Position numbers and translations under genes: made by a program. From Cytophagales bacterium (lineage in GTDB: Bacteria; Bacteroidota; Bacteroidia; Cytophagales; ES-bin-26): a stretch of 5,400 nt of DNA. Location: assembly GCA_014379925.1 (NCBI GenBank), contig JACMKY010000497.1:1-5400 (forward strand), in the 5' to 3' direction. This document shows positions 5,112 to 5,400 of this stretch, piece by piece. The notes beneath the pieces were generated by a model, which was not told the DNA's origin, searched no databases, and was given only the letters and a program-made list of their open reading frames with translations. The first letter of the stretch is position 1; every line of letters starts with the position of its first letter.

Positions 5112-5400
5112 ATGAATCAATTTCATCTGACTCAACTGTTGAGAAGGGCACTCTTGCTATCTCTAGCGGGTGCCTGCTTCAATGTCTACGGCCAGAAAGA
5201 GGCAAACGTTTGGCATTTCGGCGATCGTGCCGGATTGGACTTCAACCAGTGCAAGCCCTCTCCGGTCGCCGGCAGTATGGCAAGTCCCAATGGCTGTGCC
5301 GTCATCTCCCACCCCAAAACCGGCCAGTTACTGTTTTATTCCAATGCCCGTCAGGTATTCAACCGCAACCACCGCCTCATGCCCCACGGCGACTCCTTGA
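5112..5400 (+). CDS. N-terminus of a secreted Bacteroidota protein, probable T9SS cargo (3' truncated by window)
   Basis: The frame from ATG 5112 stays open to the window edge (96 codons). It opens with a signal peptide: MNQFHLTQLLRR, a hydrophobic core LLLSLAGACF, and a likely cleavage at VYG-Q (residues 25-28), the common Bacteroidota pattern of Gln at the new N-terminus. LAGAC is not a proper lipobox because Ala rather than Leu is at -3. The mature part begins ANVWHFGDRAGLDFN and continues with SPNGCAVISHPKTGQLLFYS, then NRNHRLMPHG. This arrangement is the one I know from the propeller-like N-terminal part of large secreted Bacteroidota proteins that end in a T9SS type B (gliding-motility-associated) sorting domain. 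The C-terminus is outside the window, so the cargo role is inferred. No clear promoter or Shine-Dalgarno precedes it; the region upstream holds the hairpin and regulator remnant. Confidence 0.85.
   Translation, partial: MNQFHLTQLLRRALLLSLAGACFNVYGQKEANVWHFGDRAGLDFNQCKPSPVAGSMASPNGCAVISHPKTGQLLFYSNARQVFNRNHRLMPHGDSL

Noticed and set aside
5129..5197. Lipoprotein signal at LAGAC in the last gene
   Set aside because: The position three before Cys is Ala rather than Leu/Val/Ile, and a better signal peptidase I site (VYG-Q) follows six residues later.
5170..5400. Plus-strand frame from ATG 5170 to the window edge
   Set aside because: It is out of frame with the gene starting at 5112, which has a signal peptide and a recognisable mature N-terminus; the translation is Ser/Thr/Pro-rich shadow.

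Overview
The window most likely comes from a member of the Bacteroidota with fairly high GC content. Four things point there: a promoter with the Bacteroidota-type TAnnTTTG box ahead of tsaE; an alanine dehydrogenase of the long, N-terminally extended type I associate with that phylum; a TPR / beta-propeller / regulatory-domain / OmpA protein resembling PorE of the type IX secretion system (T9SS); and the start of a secreted protein of the kind that usually carries a T9SS C-terminal signal. The lineage within the phylum (Saprospiria, Cytophagales or Chitinophagales would all fit) cannot be settled from this sequence.

Layout. Bases 1-77 are the last 24 codons of an unidentified + strand gene. 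Bases 78-527 hold no gene. They contain a repeat cluster (about 84-347) with two full 64-bp-type direct units, a third partial unit and one inverted copy, then a promoter (385-413) and a leader of roughly 110 nt. tsaE (528-980) and an alanine dehydrogenase-family gene (970-2202) overlap by 11 bp and form a two-gene operon closed by a strong intrinsic terminator (2226-2260). After a 210-bp spacer comes a 794-codon PorE-like envelope protein (2473-4857). Bases 4858-5111 hold two hairpins and, on the minus strand, a decayed C-terminal piece of a LuxR/NarL-type regulator (4924-5082). The window ends inside a secreted protein gene that starts at 5112.

How the parts relate. TsaE supports the tRNA t6A modification and Ald acts in alanine/pyruvate metabolism; their coupling looks like shared transcription and translation rather than one pathway. 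The PorE-like protein would anchor to peptidoglycan through its OmpA domain, and the following gene encodes a plausible T9SS cargo, so the right half of the window is cell-envelope and secretion themed.

The most unusual items are the repeat cluster, with an almost perfect 46-bp inverted pair and one unit in which 8 bp are replaced by an unrelated 38-bp GC-rich segment; the loss of the classical catalytic histidine in the alanine dehydrogenase homologue; and the regulator remnant between the two envelope genes. I see no CRISPR array, tRNA, rRNA or intact mobile element, and nothing I would call a clearly new system.
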